DNA of 64,000 nt from Tritonibacter litoralis (GCF_009496005.1 NZ_WIBF01000005.1:1-64000); one strand, 5' to 3'; positions 53,274 through 62,602 are shown, counted from the stretch's first letter. The notes: generated by a model not told the origin, from the sequence alone. Program-made: numbers and translations.

Positions 53274-54923
53274 ATGGCCGAAATTGAACGGGAAATGATG
53301 GAATATGATGTCGTGATCGTGGGCGCAGGTCCCGCAGGTCTTTCGGCAGCAATCCGTTTGAAACAGCTGGACGCAGATCTTGACGTTGTCGTCCTTGAAA
53401 AAGGGTCCGAGGTCGGCGCACATATTCTGTCCGGTGCTGTGCTGGACCCCTGTGGCCTGGACGCGCTTATTCCCGACTGGAAAGAAAAAGGCGCACCGCT
53501 GAACACGCCGGTCACCGAAGACAACTTCTTTATGCTGGGTGAGGCGGGCAAGGTCCGCATCCCAAACTTTCCGATGCCGCCGTTGATGAACAACCACGGC
53601 AACTACATCGTGTCGATGGGCAACGTCTGCCGCTGGATGGCGGAACAAGCCGAAGAGCTGGGCGTTGAAATCTTCCCCGGCATGGCCTGTTCCGAACTGG
53701 TGTATGGCGACAAGGGCGAAGTCAAAGGCGTGGTCGCCGGTGTCTTTGGTCTTGAGGCAGACGGCTCGCTTGGTCCGAATTCGGAACCCGGTATGGAGCT
53801 GCACGGCAAATACGTCTTCCTGTCCGAAGGTGTGCGCGGGTCGCTCTCCAAAGAGGTGATCGAACGCTACGATCTGCAGTCCGGCAAAGAGCCGCAGAAA
53901 TACGGCGTCGGCATGAAAGAGATCTGGGAAATTGACCCGGCCAAGCACAAAGAGGGCACTGTCACCCACACGATGGGCTGGCCGCTGGGCTCGAATGCGG
54001 GCGGTGGTTCCTTTATCTATCATCTGGAAAACAATCAGGTCTATGTCGGCTTTGTGGTGCACCTGAACTACAAGAACCCGCATCTGTTCCCCTATATGGA
54101 ATTCCAGCGCTTCAAGCATCACCCGATTGTGGCGGACCTCTTGAAGGGCGGCAAACGCGTGGCCTATGGCGCGCGCGCAATCACCGAAGGCGGCTGGCAG
54201 TCGATGCCGAAATTGGTCGCCTCTGGCGTGGCGCTGCTGGGCTGTTCCGCAGGTATGGTCAACGTGCCGCGCATCAAAGGCAACCACAACGCCATGCTCT
54301 CAGGCAAGGCCGCAGCCGAAGCCGCCTATGCCGCGATCCAGGACGGCCGCTCCGGTGATGAGCTGCACGCATACGAAGAAGACGTGCGCAAAGGCCCGAT
54401 TGGCAAAGACCTGAAAATGGTGCGCAACGTCAAACCGATGTGGTCCAAATGGGGGCTTGCAGCTTCGCTCACCCTGGGTGGGTTCGATATGTGGACCAAC
54501 AACATCTTTGGTCTCTCGCTGTTCGGCACCATTGGCCATGGCAAAAACGACGCCCAGTCCACGGAACCGGCGGCGTCGCATAAGCCGATCGACTATCCCA
54601 AACCCGATGGTGTTCTCTCCTTTGACCGGCTGACCAACGTCTCCTTCTCGTTCACCAACCACGAAGAGAGCCAGCCCGCGCACTTGCGCCTGGCGGATGC
54701 GAACAAGCCGATCTATGACAACTTGCCCATGTATGACGAGCCTGCGCAGCGCTATTGCCCGGCTGGCGTTTACGAGGTGCTGGAAAAAGACGGTGAAAAA
54801 CAGTTTGTGGTGAACTTCCAGAACTGCGTGCACTGCAAGACCTGTGACATCAAGGATCCGGCGCAGAACATCACCTGGACCACGCCACAAGGCGGCGACG
54901 GGCCCAACTATCCGAACATGTAA
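53274..54923 (+). CDS. Electron transfer flavoprotein-ubiquinone oxidoreductase
   Basis: 549 residues. Passes electrons from ETF to ubiquinone; inner-membrane-associated. N-terminal FAD motif VVIVGAGPAGLSAAIRL, central membrane/UQ region, and the C-terminal 4Fe-4S domain with NFQNCVHCKTCDIKDP and RYCPAGVYE, the three- plus one-Cys pattern. Fits with the acyl-CoA dehydrogenase at 41.5 kb. A terminator follows. Confidence 0.96.
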   Translation: MAEIEREMMEYDVVIVGAGPAGLSAAIRLKQLDADLDVVVLEKGSEVGAHILSGAVLDPCGLDALIPDWKEKGAPLNTPVTEDNFFMLGEAGKVRIPNFPMPPLMNNHGNYIVSMGNVCRWMAEQAEELGVEIFPGMACSELVYGDKGEVKGVVAGVFGLEADGSLGPNSEPGMELHGKYVFLSEGVRGSLSKEVIERYDLQSGKEPQKYGVGMKEIWEIDPAKHKEGTVTHTMGWPLGSNAGGGSFIYHLENNQVYVGFVVHLNYKNPHLFPYMEFQRFKHHPIVADLLKGGKRVAYGARAITEGGWQSMPKLVASGVALLGCSAGMVNVPRIKGNHNAMLSGKAAAEAAYAAIQDGRSGDELHAYEEDVRKGPIGKDLKMVRNVKPMWSKWGLAASLTLGGFDMWTNNIFGLSLFGTIGHGKNDAQSTEPAASHKPIDYPKPDGVLSFDRLTNVSFSFTNHEESQPAHLRLADANKPIYDNLPMYDEPAQRYCPAGVYEVLEKDGEKQFVVNFQNCVHCKTCDIKDPAQNITWTTPQGGDGPNYPNM

Positions 54924-54952
54924 GATCGGGTCACAGTGACCAGACAGATTGG

Positions 54953-54988
54953 AAACCGCCGGTTCCGTTTTGGAGCTGGCGGTTTTTT
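54953..54988 (+). terminator. Intrinsic terminator after ETF-QO gene
   Basis: AAACCGCC (54953-54960) pairs with GGCGGTTT (54978-54985) over a long loop and is followed by TTT. It lies 30 bp after the stop. Confidence 0.75.
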
Positions 54989-55117
54989 ATGGTTGGGTAA
55001 CCTTCCTGCCCATAGAATTTGCGCGCCGTTGTGCGAATGGCAGCAAGTTGATCCAAGTGCCATTGCCTCCGGCAGGCCAAGCGCCTAGCTTAAACGTTAA
55101 AGATTTGCCCCTTTGAT

Positions 55118-56866
55118 ATGGAGACCCGTGTGGCCCTTCGCATTTTCCGCTCCCTGACCCTCGCCGCCACCTCTGTCGCGCTGCTTGCGACGACATCCCC
55201 TGCAGCTTTGGCCCAAAACACAGCCCATGGGCTGGCCGGGGCCTATCTGGCGGGGCGCGCGGCGACCTACGAAGGGGACTATGCCGCCACCGCCGATTAC
55301 TTTGCCCGCGCCCTGGCGCGCGATCCCGAAAATGTGGTGCTGATGGACAATGTTGTCTTTTCACGCATGGCGCTGGGGGAATTGGAGCGGGCGGAACCCA
55401 TCGCCCGCCGCCTGTGGGCGCAGGGCGCGGTCAGCCAGATTGCAAATGTGGCCGTTGCTGGCGCCATGGCCAAGGATGAGAACTTCTCGGGTCTCTTGGC
55501 ACGGGATCTCGACACCCAAGGGGCGGGCAAGCTGACAGATGCGCTGATCAATGCCTGGGCCCAACTGGGCAACGGCTCTGTTAGCAAAGCGGTCGCCGAA
55601 CTCACCACCCTGGGTGAGGATGAGAATCTGAGGTTCTTTGCCGATTTCCACCGGGCCCTCGTTTTGGCTTCGGTTGGCGATTATCAAAGCGCGGCCGCCT
55701 TGATGGAAGAAGGCGATCAACGTCTGGCCCGAGCCTCGCGCCGGGCCGCCTTGGCCTATGTGCAGATCCTGTCGCAACTGGACCGCAACGATGAGGCGGT
55801 GGACTATATGGCGCGCGCCTTTGGTGGTGGTTTTGACCCCGCTCTGGCACGGGTTGTGGATGCGCTCCAAGCCGGAGAGACGCTGGCATTTGACATCGCG
55901 CCAACGCCAGTTGATGGGCTGGCTGAAACCTTCTTTACCCTCAGCGTGGCATTGAACGGAGAGGCCAGCGCCGATCTGTCGCTGATTTACAGTCAGCTGG
56001 CCGTGGCTCTGCGGTCCGACCATGTGGATGCACTGTTGCACACCGCCAGCGTGCTGGACCAACTGGGGCGCTATGACCTCTCGATCGAGGCCTACAGCAA
56101 GGTGCCGGCAACCCATCCTGAATTCCACGCCGCGGAACTGGGCCGGGCCGAAGCCCTGCGCCGTTCAGCCAAGCCGGATGCTGCAGCCGAGGTTCTGCGC
56201 AATCTGGCCAAGGCACAGCCGGATGATCCCGCCGTTCATCTTGAACTGGGCGATCTGATGCGCCAGCAGGAAGACTACGCCAAGGCCGTGCCAGCCTATG
56301 ATCGCGCATTGGAGCTGACACCTGCGGGTGCAGGGCGTGCCTGGGTCTTGCATTATGCCCGTGGTATCAGTCACGAGCGGCTGAAAAACTGGGAACAGGC
56401 CGAGGCGGATTTTCGCGCCGCTTTGGCCCTGAACCCGGATCAGCCGCAGGTGCTAAACTACCTAGGGTATTCCATGGTGGAGAAACAGATCAAACTGGAC
56501 GAAGCGCTGTCAATGATCGAGCGCGCCGTCGCGGCGGAACCGCAATCCGGCTATATCGTCGATTCTCTGGGCTGGGTGCTTTATCGCCTTGGCCGCTATG
56601 AAGAGGCGGTGGGCCATATGGAAACCGCAGTTGAGCTGATGCCGGTCGATCCGGTGGTCAATGATCACCTGGGCGATGTCTACTGGGCGGTGGGCCGCGC
56701 GCGCGAGGCAGAGTTCCAATGGCGCCGTGCGCTGTCTTTCATTGATCCCGAAGAGGTCAATGGCGAAGCAGATCCCGACCGTATCCGTCGCAAGTTGGAT
56801 GTGGGGCTGGATGCGGTTCTGGCCGAAGAAGGTGCCGAGCCGTTGAAGGTCGCCCAGGATGGCTGA
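55118..56866 (+). CDS. Secreted tetratricopeptide-repeat protein
   Basis: 582 residues. Signal peptide at about 5-31 (SLTLAATSVALLATTSPAALAQ). The rest is helical TPR-like repeats (for example AAEVLRNLAKAQPDDPAVHLELGDLM, then LNYLGYSMVEKQIKLDEALSMIERAV). Alternative start GTG 55130. Role unknown. Its end overlaps ispE by 8 bp. Confidence 0.9.
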   Translation: METRVALRIFRSLTLAATSVALLATTSPAALAQNTAHGLAGAYLAGRAATYEGDYAATADYFARALARDPENVVLMDNVVFSRMALGELERAEPIARRLWAQGAVSQIANVAVAGAMAKDENFSGLLARDLDTQGAGKLTDALINAWAQLGNGSVSKAVAELTTLGEDENLRFFADFHRALVLASVGDYQSAAALMEEGDQRLARASRRAALAYVQILSQLDRNDEAVDYMARAFGGGFDPALARVVDALQAGETLAFDIAPTPVDGLAETFFTLSVALNGEASADLSLIYSQLAVALRSDHVDALLHTASVLDQLGRYDLSIEAYSKVPATHPEFHAAELGRAEALRRSAKPDAAAEVLRNLAKAQPDDPAVHLELGDLMRQQEDYAKAVPAYDRALELTPAGAGRAWVLHYARGISHERLKNWEQAEADFRAALALNPDQPQVLNYLGYSMVEKQIKLDEALSMIERAVAAEPQSGYIVDSLGWVLYRLGRYEEAVGHMETAVELMPVDPVVNDHLGDVYWAVGRAREAEFQWRRALSFIDPEEVNGEADPDRIRRKLDVGLDAVLAEEGAEPLKVAQDG

Positions 56867-57692
56867 GGCCTTTGCGCCCGCCAAGGTCAACCTGTCTCTC
56901 CATGTGGTCGGCCAGCGGGCCGATGGCTATCACCTGCTCGACAGCCTTGTGGTCTTTGCGGATATCGGCGACCGGGTGAGGGTTGAACCACGCCCCAGCG
57001 GATCGGGTCTCAGCTTGACGGTGACCGGCCCATTGGCCGCTGGCGTGCCCACGGGCCCCGAAAATCTGGTGATCAAAGCCGCCAAATTGGCGGGCGTTCG
57101 CGATGCCGCGATCACTCTGGACAAACACCTCCCCGCAGAGGCGGGGATTGGCGGCGGCTCCTCCGATGCTGCGGCCACTTTGCGGGCGATCCAAACGGCC
57201 CTGGATGTGCCAATCCCAAAAGGGCTGGAGCAACTTGGTGCCGATGTGCCGGTCTGCGCTGTGGCGCAGGCAGCGCGTATGGAAGGCACCGGTGAGCGGG
57301 TCACTGCCTTGCCCCGTTTCACGCCGCTCTCTGCGGTGCTAGCAAACCCCCGCGTGGCGGTTGCAACACCGCCGGTGTTCAAGGCACTGTCGGCAAAGGA
57401 TAATGCGCCAATGCCAGCGGAGCTGCCCGATTTTGCAGCACCGTTTGATCTGCTGGAATGGCTGCAAAACACCCGCAACGATTTGCAGGATGCGGCCTGT
57501 GGTTTGCACTCTGCTATCGGTGCAACCCTTGATGCATTGTCCGCGCTGGAAGGCGCCAGACTTGTACGCATGTCGGGATCCGGTGCCACGTGTTTTGCGT
57601 TGTTCGCCAATCGGACAGCAGCCGAAGAGGCGGCAAGGGTGCTGCAGCAAAGAGAGCCCAATTGGTGGGTTGAGGCCTGTACGCTCTCCTAA
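56859..57692 (+). CDS. ispE: 4-diphosphocytidyl-2-C-methyl-D-erythritol kinase
   Basis: 277 residues, GHMP kinase. Phosphorylates CDP-ME in the MEP isoprenoid pathway. Start AEAFAPAKVNLSLHVVGQRADGYHLLDSLVVF, the ATP loop LPAEAGIGGGSSDAAATLRA, and MSGSGATCFALF are intact. Overlaps the TPR gene. Supplies precursors for the prenyl synthase and ubiA. Confidence 0.96.
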   Translation: MAEAFAPAKVNLSLHVVGQRADGYHLLDSLVVFADIGDRVRVEPRPSGSGLSLTVTGPLAAGVPTGPENLVIKAAKLAGVRDAAITLDKHLPAEAGIGGGSSDAAATLRAIQTALDVPIPKGLEQLGADVPVCAVAQAARMEGTGERVTALPRFTPLSAVLANPRVAVATPPVFKALSAKDNAPMPAELPDFAAPFDLLEWLQNTRNDLQDAACGLHSAIGATLDALSALEGARLVRMSGSGATCFALFANRTAAEEAARVLQQREPNWWVEACTLS

Positions 57693-57730
57693 GGACGCCT
57701 CGCTTTTTGAGCGATTGTCAGACGATGTGC

Positions 57731-57878
57731 TCCCGCCCGTCCTTGCCCCCTACCGGGGGCGGCGTCCCGTTGGGCGTGGCGCCGTGCTGACGCACGGCGT
57801 GCGCGACCGGTTGAATGGTGTGTAACACTGGCGCGGTTACGCAACCGCGCCGCGCGTCAGCGCGGCGCTTGGCCCAAT
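57731..57878. repeat. Multi-hairpin palindromic intergenic element (copy B)
   Basis: Starts CTCCCGCCCG like copy A and continues CGTCCCGTTGGGCGTGGC and GCCGTGCTG in step with it. Hairpins: GCCCCC/GGGGGC (57745-57760), GCCGTGC/GCACGGC (57781-57798), GGCGCGGTT/AACCGCGCC (57830-57851) and GCGCCGCGC/GCGCGGCGC (57847-57868, alternative to the previous). The right part 57841-57878 is nearly identical to the reverse complement of 12515-12555. It lies in the gap between ispE and the convergent prenyl synthase gene. Confidence 0.8.
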
Positions 57879-57947
57879 GCTGTTTGCGATTTTTTGCTAC
57901 AGCAAAGCATCGCACAGGCGCGGGAGACCACGCCTGCTGCCGTTAGC

Positions 57948-58949
57948 CTACTTGAGACGAGCCACCACATATTCCGCAAGGTCAGACAGGATCTGTCGCA
58001 AGGGATGCTCTGGCAATTTGGCCATCGCGGTTTGCGCTTTGGCGGCCCAGGCGAGCGCATCTTGGCGGGTGGCATCCAGAGTGCCGTATTTCGCCATCAA
58101 TCCCAACGCCTGTTCTAGATCACCGTCTTCTTGGCGACCTTTCTCGATCGTGCGCACCCAAAACGCGCGTTCTGCGTCGGTTGCTTGCGCCACGGCCTTA
58201 ATCACCGGCAGCGTCAGCTTGCGCTCGCGAAAGTCGTCACCGACGTTCTTGCCGGTCACTTTGCTGTCACCTTGGTAGTCCAACAGGTCATCCGCAATCT
58301 GGAAGGCAATCCCCAGCGCATCGCCATAGTCAAACAGCGCCTGCACCGCATCCTCTGACACGCCTGCAATCACGCCGCCCACCTCGGTGGCTGCAGAAAA
58401 CAGCGCTGCGGTTTTGCCGCGCACCACCTGCAGATATACCGCCTCGTCTGTGCGCAGATCGCTGGCCGCTGTCATCTGCAGCACTTCTCCTTCGGCAATG
58501 GTTGCAGAGGCATTGGCCAGAATATCCAGAACCCGCAGGGATCCTGTCTCAACCATCAACTGGAAACTGCGAGAGAACAGGTAATCGCCCACCAGTACCG
58601 AGCTTTTGTTGTCCCACAAAAGATTCGCAGTTGGACGCCCGCGCCGCTGACCGCTTTCATCGACCACATCGTCGTGCAGCAGGGTCGCAGTGTGGATGAA
58701 CTCAACCGTTGCGGCCAGCTTCAGGTGATCATCGCCTGCATAGCCGCACAGTTTTGCGGCGGCCAGCGTCAGCATCGGGCGCAGCCGCTTGCCGCCGGCT
58801 TCCACCAAATGCGCGGTCACCTCAGGGATGCGGGGCGCGTGTTTTGATGCCATACGGTCCCGGATCAAGGCGTTTACAGCCGTCATTTCCTGGTCCAATT
58901 GTTCCGCCAGCTGTTCATGCGGCTTTTGCGAGTTGACTTGATCCATCAT
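57948..58949 (-). CDS. ispB: Long-chain polyprenyl diphosphate synthase (octaprenyl/decaprenyl type)
   Basis: 333 residues from ATG 58949; ATG 58946 and TTG 58973 are alternatives. Builds the ubiquinone side chain. First Asp-rich motif LLHDDVVDESGQRRGRPT and second QIADDLLDYQGD, with GGKRLRPML and the DEAVYLQVVRGKTAALFS region, are present. Side-chain length cannot be fixed from sequence, but ubiquinone with 10 units is usual in this group. Confidence 0.93.
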   Translation of the reverse strand: MMDQVNSQKPHEQLAEQLDQEMTAVNALIRDRMASKHAPRIPEVTAHLVEAGGKRLRPMLTLAAAKLCGYAGDDHLKLAATVEFIHTATLLHDDVVDESGQRRGRPTANLLWDNKSSVLVGDYLFSRSFQLMVETGSLRVLDILANASATIAEGEVLQMTAASDLRTDEAVYLQVVRGKTAALFSAATEVGGVIAGVSEDAVQALFDYGDALGIAFQIADDLLDYQGDSKVTGKNVGDDFRERKLTLPVIKAVAQATDAERAFWVRTIEKGRQEDGDLEQALGLMAKYGTLDATRQDALAWAAKAQTAMAKLPEHPLRQILSDLAEYVVARLK

Positions 58950-59003
58950 TTTCCCGTTTGCAAGGCTCGACAATCTCGGTCCCTTGGCCTTAGATCCATC
59001 CCC

Positions 59004-59219
59004 ATGAAAGAACTCTTGCGCAGCACAGATCCAACCATCCTGGCCTATGCTTCAGCCCTTCTTGAGGGTGAGGATATAGACTGCTTTCAGATGGACGTAA
59101 ATATGAGCGTCTTGGAAGGTGGAATAGGAATTTTCCCGCGTCGCCTGATGGTGCGTACAGATGACCACGCCGCGGCAGAACGTGTGATGCGTGACAACGA
59201 CATTCCACTGGGACGCTGA
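59004..59219 (+). CDS. DUF2007-family small protein
   Basis: 71 residues from ATG 59004. Start MKELLRSTDPTILAYASALLEGEDI followed by RRLMVRTDDHAAAERVM matches the DUF2007 putative signal-transducing family, where the domain is a small ferredoxin-like fold. Coupled to the methyltransferase that starts within 5 bp. Confidence 0.85.
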   Translation: MKELLRSTDPTILAYASALLEGEDIDCFQMDVNMSVLEGGIGIFPRRLMVRTDDHAAAERVMRDNDIPLGR

Positions 59220-59223
59220 GACC

Positions 59224-59985
59224 GTGTTTGTGGAGGAAACCCTCAGCCAGGACGCATTCCTCGGCGGGCAAGTCACTCTGTTACAACCAAAAAACGGGTA
59301 TCGCGCGGGCGTAGACCCGGTGTTGCTTGCGGCAGCTGTTCCGGCCAAGCCCGGCGACAGCGTGCTGGAACTGGGCTGCGGAGCGGGGCAGGCGCTTTTG
59401 TGTCTGGGGCATCGTGTCACGGGGCTGTCCCTGACCGGGGTTGAGCTGCAGCCGCCTTATGTGGATCTGGCGCGTCGCAACGGTGATTTGAATGAGCAGA
59501 CACTCGACATTGTCCAAGCGGATCTGGCCGATCTGCCGCTGGATCTGCGCCAGCGCCGCTTTGATCATGTGATCGCCAATCCGCCGTATTACCGCAATGG
59601 CGCGCACAGCCCGGCGCAGGATGATGGCCGTCGCACTGCCCTGGGTGAAGAAACGCCCCTTGCGCACTGGATTGATACCGCGTCGCGCAGGCTTGCACCC
59701 AAAGGGTATCTGCACCTGATCCAACGGGCCGACCGGCTGGCGGATGTGCTGGTGGCCTGCACCAACAGACTGGGCAGTCTTGAGGTTTTGCCAATCGCGC
59801 CGCGTGTGGGGCGCGCGGCTGAACTGATCCTGGTCCGGGCGCGCAAAGCTGGCCGCGCGGATCTGCGCCTTCATGCGCCGTTGATTTTACACGAACATTC
59901 CACCCATCCCGGCGATCGGCCCGATTACCGCGCCGAGGTGGAGGCGATCCTGCGCAGCGGTGCGGCGCTAGAATGGCCAAAGTGA
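59224..59985 (+). CDS. TrmN6-like tRNA1(Val) adenine37-N6 methyltransferase
   Basis: 253 residues from GTG 59224; ATG 59191 would overlap the DUF2007 gene. Start DAFLGGQVTLLQPKNGYRAGVDPVLLAAA and SAM motif I VLELGCGAGQALLCLG, with the N6-adenine motif NPPYY in HVIANPPYYRNG. The family methylates A37 of tRNA1(Val). Last residues are basic (RAEVEAILRSGAALEWPK). Confidence 0.85.
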   Translation: MFVEETLSQDAFLGGQVTLLQPKNGYRAGVDPVLLAAAVPAKPGDSVLELGCGAGQALLCLGHRVTGLSLTGVELQPPYVDLARRNGDLNEQTLDIVQADLADLPLDLRQRRFDHVIANPPYYRNGAHSPAQDDGRRTALGEETPLAHWIDTASRRLAPKGYLHLIQRADRLADVLVACTNRLGSLEVLPIAPRVGRAAELILVRARKAGRADLRLHAPLILHEHSTHPGDRPDYRAEVEAILRSGAALEWPK

Positions 59986-60168
59986 TCAATGCTGCGCGCA
60001 AAATGCGTAATTTTGGCCCGAATTGCTCTATTTTCGGCATTTTAGCGCCGATCTGCCGAGATTGATTAGAATTTCTCGCAGCTGCAGCGTGACAGATGTT
60101 CCTGTTTCTGGTCCACTGTTTCAGCCGGGAACGCCCGGCGCACATCAACGCTCAACAGGAGGATAGCC

Positions 60169-60336
60169 ATGAGCCTCAGCTCGCATCTTAATGAACTGAA
60201 AAAGAAGCACGAGCACCTGAGCAATGAAGTCGAGGTCGCCCAGCGGTCGCCAGGCGTGGATGGCCTGGAAATCGCGGTCCTCAAAAAACAAAAGTTGAAG
60301 ATCAAGGAAGAAATATCCCGACTTTCCGGGGAGTAA
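60169..60336 (+). CDS. YdcH-family (DUF465) protein, 55 residues
   Basis: ATG 60169 is behind ACAGGAGGAT. The product is one helical hairpin: MSLSSHLNELKKKHEHLSNE then LKKQKLKIKEEISRLSGE, the DUF465 pattern. Function unknown. Two tandem terminators follow. Confidence 0.85.
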   Translation: MSLSSHLNELKKKHEHLSNEVEVAQRSPGVDGLEIAVLKKQKLKIKEEISRLSGE

Positions 60337-60417
60337 TAGGCAGATCTGGCTGCACATCCAGTTGGAATACGGCTGCACAACGGGCAGCGTGACACAAGGC
60401 TGTGGCAGTCAACACCC

Positions 60418-60478
60418 AAGGGTCATCGTGAGATGACCCTTTCTTTATTCCACGGGTCATCGTGAGATGGCCCTTTTT
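60418..60478. terminator. Tandem near-identical terminator hairpins
   Basis: AAGGGTCATC-GTGA-GATGACCCTT (60418-60441) is followed by a T-rich tract. A second hairpin GGGTCATC-GTGA-GATGGCCC (60454-60473) with T5 repeats the same arms. The duplication ends the YdcH transcript and may also serve the convergent DMT gene. Confidence 0.8.
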
Positions 60479-60496
60479 AGTTTTTTGGGGGCTAAA

Positions 60497-61372
60497 TCAG
60501 GTCTTTGCCGCCTGCGCCCGGCTGGCCATGGCGGCAGATACAGCCGCCAGAGTGATTAAACCCGCCGCCGCTGCCAGGTTCCAGCTGAGCGCCGCAAAGC
60601 CGGTCACCACCAAAACAAGCGTCGACAGCAAAGGCGTGGCATAGGAAATCGTGCCCAGCATTTGAATGTCGCCCTTTTTGACCCCAACATCCCAGACAAA
60701 GAAGGCAAGCCCCACTGGCCCGAGCCCCAGCCCCAGCGCAGACATCCAGGCAATTGTGGTGGCAGGCCAGATCGTGTCCTCAACGGCGAAATGTAATCCC
60801 CATGAGGCGACGGCTGCGATCAGGCAATAAATGGTTACAGAGCTGGTTGGCACCGCCGAAAACCGGCGCGACAGGACCGAATAGCTGGACCAGGTCAGCG
60901 CACACAGCAACGCCAGCCCATATCCCGGCAGGTACTCGGTGCGAAACCCCGCGCCGCCGCCGGTCACGATCAACCCCGCTCCCACAAAGCCAAGCGCCGC
61001 CCCCAGCAGATGCCCGCCGCGCAACCGCTCGCCGGGCAGCAGCCCGGAAAAAAGCACGATAAGCAAAGGCCAGAGATAGGCAATCAACCCCGCCTCGGCC
61101 GCAGGCGCCAGTCGCAGGGCCGAGAAATAAAGCACGTGATAGCCAAACAACCCCAGCGCACCAAAGGCATAGATCTTCCAGGGCACGTCCCGCAGCGCGG
61201 CAAACCCACCGTTGACGGCAACCCAGGCCGCCCCCAAGGTTCCGCCGATCGTGAAACAGATCGCATTCAGCAGCAGGGGCGGGGTGGGTGCGGATCCTAC
61301 GGTGAACAGGGCCAACAAGGCCCACAGTAAAATCGCGACAAAGCCAATGGCGGTTGCGCGGGGTTTGCTCAT
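60497..61372 (-). CDS. DMT-family (EamA) transporter
   Basis: 291 residues, ten predicted helices in two EamA repeats. FLGYHVLYFSALRLAPAAEAGLIAYLWPLLIVLFSGLLPGE is the first repeat centre and VGLAFFVWDVGVKKGDIQMLGTISYATPLLSTLVL the second. Exports small metabolites. Its start overlaps the LysR stop by 4 bp, so the two form one unit. Confidence 0.93.
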   Translation of the reverse strand: MSKPRATAIGFVAILLWALLALFTVGSAPTPPLLLNAICFTIGGTLGAAWVAVNGGFAALRDVPWKIYAFGALGLFGYHVLYFSALRLAPAAEAGLIAYLWPLLIVLFSGLLPGERLRGGHLLGAALGFVGAGLIVTGGGAGFRTEYLPGYGLALLCALTWSSYSVLSRRFSAVPTSSVTIYCLIAAVASWGLHFAVEDTIWPATTIAWMSALGLGLGPVGLAFFVWDVGVKKGDIQMLGTISYATPLLSTLVLVVTGFAALSWNLAAAAGLITLAAVSAAMASRAQAAKT

Positions 61373-62316
61373 GTCGGGGAGACATCCTCAACTGGGACAA
61401 TATCAAAATCTTCCGCGATATAGGCGGTTTTGGCCATCTCATCAATGAACCAATCCCGAAAGGCCACCACTTGGGGGCGATCCTCACTGCCGGGCGCGCT
61501 GATCATTCTGAACTTGGCTTTGGTCTGAAGGGCGGTTTTGAACGGGGCCACCAGACGTCCGGTGTGCAGATCCGTCAAAACCATGCTGCGGCGGCCCAAC
61601 ACAACGCCCGCACCGGTGATCGCCGCGTCAACCGCGTGATCAGCCTGGGAAAACCGCAACCCATGGGTCGGAACATAGCCGATGTTTTGGGTGCGAAACC
61701 AGGTGGGCCAATCACAGGGCGGATCCAGAAAATCGATGGATTCGTCAAAGATCAGCGGCGCTTTCATCAGGCTTTCAGGCGTGGTGTAGCGATCCGCCAG
61801 CTCGGGCGTCATCACCGGTGTGACCCATTCCGGCGGCACCGGAACCACATTCAACCCCTCGTCCGGGCCGAGGCCAAACCGCAGGGCGATGTCCACATCC
61901 TCCCGCTCCAGATCCACCATCCGCAAGGTAGCCGAAAACCGCAAATCAATATCCGGGTGACTGCGGGCAAATTCATACAGACGCGGTGCCAGCCACTTGG
62001 CGGTCAATGCCGGGCCCGCCGTCACTGTCAACGTGCTGTTGTCCTGCAGGCGTCGGGTTGCGGTCCAGGCTTCTGACAGCGTTAAAAATCCTTCGGCCAC
62101 ACCCGGTGCCAGGGTGCGTCCGGCCTCGGTCAGGGCGACGGCGCGATTGAGGCGGCGAAACAGCTTCTCTCCCAGATGCTCTTCCAAGGTCTTGATCTGG
62201 AACGACAAGGCCGCAGGCGTCACGTTCAATTCTTCTGCCGCCTTGGCAAAAGACATGTGGCGCGCGGCAGCATCAAAGGCACGCAAGGCGGTGAGAGGGG
62301 GCAGGCGGTCAGACAT
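61369..62316 (-). CDS. LysR-family transcriptional regulator (GcvA-like)
   Basis: 315 residues from ATG 62316. N-terminal HTH LPPLTALRAFDAAARHMSFAKAAEELNVTPAALSFQIKTLEEHLGEKLFRRLNRAVALTEAGR is close to GcvA-type. A C-terminal effector domain follows. It likely controls the DMT exporter transcribed with it or the divergent small gene. Upstream frame to 62385 lacks RBS. Confidence 0.93.
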   Translation of the reverse strand: MSDRLPPLTALRAFDAAARHMSFAKAAEELNVTPAALSFQIKTLEEHLGEKLFRRLNRAVALTEAGRTLAPGVAEGFLTLSEAWTATRRLQDNSTLTVTAGPALTAKWLAPRLYEFARSHPDIDLRFSATLRMVDLEREDVDIALRFGLGPDEGLNVVPVPPEWVTPVMTPELADRYTTPESLMKAPLIFDESIDFLDPPCDWPTWFRTQNIGYVPTHGLRFSQADHAVDAAITGAGVVLGRRSMVLTDLHTGRLVAPFKTALQTKAKFRMISAPGSEDRPQVVAFRDWFIDEMAKTAYIAEDFDIVPVEDVSPT

Positions 62317-62428
62317 GTTCACACAAGTAATACTTAACTGAAGGTCTGAAAAGTCTCGTTTGTGCGTTTGAAACGAAAAGTGCATTTTGATTGCAGTTAA
62401 GACACGCTAACCCGAACAGGAGGCCAAG

Positions 62429-62575
62429 ATGATTGAAGCAACAACCCAGGCGCATATCGCACAGGCCATGCACCGTGCCCATGCCGAACGGAGCAAGGCA
62501 TTTTCGGTCCTTTGGGGCTGGCTGTGGAATCTATCAGTTCGGCGCAGCCGCGCCCCGTCTTCCCGCTGGGCCTAG
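62429..62575 (+). CDS. Small protein of 48 residues, unknown
   Basis: ATG 62429 is behind a strong AGGAGGCC. The product starts MIEATTQAHIAQAMHRAHAERSKAF, then a Trp-rich stretch (VLWGWLWNLSVRR) and a basic tail. It resembles short DUF1127-like proteins of alphaproteobacteria only in size and basic tail. Divergent from the LysR gene. A hairpin follows. Confidence 0.6.
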   Translation: MIEATTQAHIAQAMHRAHAERSKAFSVLWGWLWNLSVRRSRAPSSRWA

Positions 62576-62602
62576 GCGCCAGGTCCTTACGGGATACACA
62601 AG

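Noticed and set aside
52833-54287. 484-codon open frame on the minus strand
   Set aside because: It overlaps soxR and ETF-QO antisense and has no family resemblance.
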